Assembly: GCF_051414035.1 (NCBI RefSeq)
Contig: NZ_JBLKNW010000002.1
Location: 620,001 to 684,000, forward strand
Direction: 5' to 3'
DNA from: Halosimplex amylolyticum
Lineage (GTDB): Archaea; Halobacteriota; Halobacteria; Halobacteriales; Haloarculaceae
Length of the DNA stretch: 64,000 bases
Part shown: in pieces, positions 63,301 to 64,000 of the stretch
Layout: every line of letters begins with the position of its first letter
Position numbering within the stretch: position 1 is the first letter of the stretch
Made by a program: the position numbers and the translations under genes
Notes under the pieces: model-generated
The model's database searches: none
Told to the model about the DNA's origin: nothing
Seen by the model: only the letters and a program-made list of their open reading frames with translations

Positions 63301-64000
63301 CGACGTACGTTCCCGCGTCGAGGTTCGAGACCGACAGCTCAGCCGGTCGCGTGGTCGCGGTCACCGACTGCCGGAGCACGTCCGTCCCGTCCGTCGTCTC
63401 GAGCGTGATCGTTGCGTCAGTCTCGTTGCCGGCGGCGTATCGCAACCGCAACGACTCGTCCGTCGCGATCGAACGGTTGACCGCCTCGATCGTCAGGGGC
63501 GCCGGCTCGTCCGACCCTGGCTCGGTGACGGTGATCCGCTCCGTGGAGTCGTTCAGCGGCCCGGAGTCGGCCGCTATCCGGGCGACGTAGGAGCCCGACT
63601 GCATGTTCGAGACCGTCAGCGCCGTCGTCTGCGGATAGGCGGTGACCGGCCGCTGGAGCACGACCGCCCCGTCAGCCGTCTCGATCGTCAGCGTCGCGTT
63701 CGTCCGGCTGCTCGCGGAGAACCGGAGCGTCAGGTCGTCACCGGCCGTGATCGATGTCCTGTTGGCGGTGATCGACAGCGATGCCCCGGCCCGCGCGGAC
63801 GGTGACCCGCCTCCGAACTGTTCGAGTCCCGGGACCAGACGCGTCGTGTCGATCACGGTCGACGATCCGGCCGGCGGGTCGACGTCGATCCCCAGCGGCG
63901 CGTCCGACTCCAGCGCGGTCGCGGCGCCCCGATCATCACTGGCTCGCAAGTCGCCGACGGCTCGCTCGCTCGGACCGCTCCGTGCAGTCGTATTCGAGCC
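57299..64000 (-). CDS. Giant surface protein with C-terminal nuclease-like toxin tip (5' end outside window)
   Basis: At least 2,233 residues; the frame is still open at 64000, so the signal peptide and start lie outside. From the N-terminal side there are six beta domains of about 90 residues, each ending in DLPAGTYVAAI-type strands (63,800-62,120), then a PKD domain (WEFGDGT...AHSYSEPGEYDVTV). A further beta region follows, then two blocks of calcium-binding TSP3 repeats (DTDGDGLGDGHE, DSDGDGVPDAAED; and DRDSDGDGIPDFRE). After a helical pre-tip region (59,000-58,500) comes the shared swap module (58,536-58,106) and a unique tip ending DLSQVGE. The tip has DVDMKVQYGDGSADYVEFKRV, an Asp plus ExK like PD-(D/E)XK nucleases. 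Likely exported and cleaved to deliver the tip. Confidence 0.8.
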   Translation of the reverse strand, partial: GSNTTARSGPSERAVGDLRASDDRGAATALESDAPLGIDVDPPAGSSTVIDTTRLVPGLEQFGGGSPSARAGASLSITANRTSITAGDDLTLRFSASSRTNATLTIETADGAVVLQRPVTAYPQTTALTVSNMQSGSYVARIAADSGPLNDSTERITVTEPGSDEPAPLTIEAVNRSIATDESLRLRYAAGNETDATITLETTDGTDVLRQSVTATTRPAELSVSNLDAGTYVARIAADSDGRSNATATITVSEPSTGSRNLTVRAVDRNLTTEETLVLEFSADRRTNATLYVNATDGRVLLDRSVTAGQQPTQLSVPDLPAGTYVAAIESTDGSHGGSTQVITVSEPSGSGSANLSLAAVDRTLTTGEDLVLRYSADEQTNAWITLTTSSGQTVLNTSVTATERQSKLTIPNPPAGTYVAAIESETGDGRATAETITVSRPDDGGPTSLSLRAVQRNLTTEQNLTLAYSADASTSGQLRLETASGRVLLNTSVGVSERESRLTIPGLGAGEYVAVLTAAGGNLTARTGTITVESERGPTLNVTAPPNEFTRSEPLRLRLESDAGRNVTISVATLDGDVVYRSTASVPGGQMTYRLRGIPAGEYVVTVRAPAANLTATTDPVTVRVVEPQMSASPSASGPGEPITFTAATNDSGHTGTIVETVWEFGDGTTETVRGAQVAHSYSEPGEYDVTVTIVDAFGGRTNHTVTTTVTVADPANLTDPKGTVTALSPNGSVAWQRETDSGVTALAETGGVEPARNPEGETRPVWSIDVPEENSTTVSAVVRATGPANATATLVARANGVTETESVATGDRRVVAVPVGAFAGQEITVTARSPDNVSVAVSDVRLYRDDDGDYLPNYIEETEYTLPIGRAPTVSTDPQQADTDGDGLGDGHEVLFRLTNGSVRDTTLTPARIDGHPLRADADGDSLNDTIESTYPWLNSFQADSDGDGVPDAAEDRDGDGLSIADEYAHGTSPLVADTDRDGLSDRAEVRSHSTDPTLKDTDADGLADSDEVVLPADPRDPDTDGDGTLDGNETYTTTTGNESLGATVSITGEGNVAAQTTVEEPRHVRYQDEYTPNASVAPFVEFESRANFSRANITIAYNESRVESSEGNLSIYRFNESAQRYEHVNSTVDPESNTVTATTEHFSTYTVFDNQEWTEFLHHRNDILSWRPNGSTGEGIANWTFQSMPSSIDESDWSCNVEDRGSGYHDQPADGGCAIDSDDDAIRVWENTTRERFLNRTTTLPEEGPLFVKIKATAHIQSVWSHAAAVLSLDSGNNETDIYRLESDSSMVSDTRTVVRRLNVTEYAGENVTVSLRADARHTTGDHSWLRAHFIDFEAPAESVVDRDSDGDGIPDFREVKGIPLANGPVVKLDPYDADTDGDGIPDGEEIDVTSRITQEPPRSKALETGYQWSSNPAPGNRDSDGDGLTDAQEADGWTISVLDTHDDALAFSEAIGTKDGEPGQYVTDRTVTSDPLYKDTDDDGLDDDREERLGTDPWSEDTDNDGQADDEELEDGHDPTLFDINGPTLDIHSAGYGSRLPWTPGYKSFYYVEGSADDPSGVESSTIIVDGKEYSNSDPGYFNREIDAGALGTFEEALAKTKLKVRATDEHGNSRTTLAAARHNGLVEAVKQSGTLGSLSESQAFALGTGTGISSGAGRLTGTVQDVVNRPQQTLNRYSNLSRYEQLIENVDDIPGLLVTQYQRQQRTANPYYRKGEIANQELYDDFRRGYYAGLVVFEVAQSAATGQVKKIDKVQKLADKTGANRALKYYRSTRSKYVTGPAVMVGSKVTRRVVSKVDVGASDTIRKTLSEVETVGRTWSLSRRLGNTPSGVLTGLSDTGRAQLRTYYRRIRGSGSDGGDTGLEVLTDGGQERFVDTLEDVEKGGQRAAMLQRKLDESDFGAVFNADLPDETRGTLLRAYDDGDLSASETATVARKLDEPGNSDVVSTIRTLDETDQRRALKLVADAGDSGVTLVRDLDSASLQRLFRLEDRGDWIGLDGRFDDWDLWRADIAGALGDSRVDTDDVEAYLSDLDEIVDATRNGDVDVENYRALVDETSPNGNSFLNLANEADRTRAYVRGESDFIPDGRDVDEVVVEPQFTTTSKDVDMKVQYGDGSADYVEFKRVSGKDFRGNIFDNVIDDSRDADSMNRKFIEIRSETSDGSNSGEITVDYDQYGIDSNSEFEQRLLDEIDRNLKNNIVDKIVVDRVRVNPDDAEPFTVDLSQVGE
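58106..58536. repeat. Swap module of the giant toxin gene (copy A)
   Basis: Encodes the segment from SRRLGNTPSGVLTGLSD to DETDQRRA, just before the tip. Parts of it recur in both orphan cassettes (58106-58458 in cassette 3; 58424-58536 in cassette 2). It is the likely crossover zone for tip exchange. Confidence 0.78.

Overview
The window is a chromosomal segment of a haloarchaeon (class Halobacteria). It is GC-rich, and the predicted proteins are strongly Asp/Glu-rich. Archaeal information-processing genes are present (PCNA sliding clamp, eIF1A, RIO1 kinase, RecJ/GAN-like DHH nuclease, TRAM-bearing RlmE). Exported proteins carry Tat twin-arginine signals, Tat lipoboxes and PGF-CTERM-like anchors. 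Many genes have a TATA-like element about 27 nt before the start codon, as expected for leaderless haloarchaeal transcripts. The genus cannot be fixed from sequence alone.

Layout. 1-22.7 kb is mostly core genome: two tandem Eis-like acetyltransferases, a PNPOx-like protein, a hairpin-rich dispersed repeat, an M50 protease coupled to a TraB-family protein, a large two-Cache/poly-HAMP chemotaxis transducer, an AI-2E-type permease, pcn, a Tat/PGF-CTERM protein, rlmE, two coupled PQQ beta-propeller proteins, a secreted zinc metalloprotease, rio1-eif1A and small membrane proteins. 22.7-23.6 kb holds no convincing gene. 23.6-31.3 kb is accessory: a UspA protein, a membrane-anchored helical protein, then a tightly overlapping set (zinc-hook coiled coil without ATPase heads; acidic repeat plus MocA-like Rossmann protein; a 35-residue mini-ORF; a zinc-knuckle/pentapeptide-repeat/K+ channel fusion), ending near a degenerate tRNA-like sequence. 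31.4-40.7 kb is mixed and partly decaying: a divergent dihydroorotate dehydrogenase, an amidohydrolase remnant, a GerW/YtfJ-like protein, an ATP-grasp protein, a membrane protein, a beta-helix protein, an HTH/Cys-repeat regulator, two divergent ribbon-helix-helix genes around palindromes, and a small membrane gene split by TAG. 40.9-51.0 kb carries a GH2 beta-mannosidase, a RecJ-like DHH protein and a five-gene ABC transporter/metallophosphoesterase operon.

51.5-64 kb is the standout. It reads as an archaeal polymorphic toxin locus on the minus strand. A giant surface protein (over 2,200 residues, 5' end beyond the window) has six repeated beta domains, a PKD domain and calcium-binding thrombospondin-3-type repeats, and ends in a nuclease-like tip. 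It is followed, with an 8-nt overlap, by a putative immunity gene. Downstream are two promoterless, start-poor orphan tip cassettes. Each begins with a copy of the giant gene's pre-tip sequence (one shares a 96-bp identical tract), each carries a different PD-(D/E)XK-like tip, and each is followed within a few nucleotides by its own putative immunity gene. A fourth, unpaired immunity-like gene ends the array. The arrangement matches the CdiA-CT/Rhs tip-swapping design known in bacteria. Toxicity, immunity and swapping are inferences from architecture.
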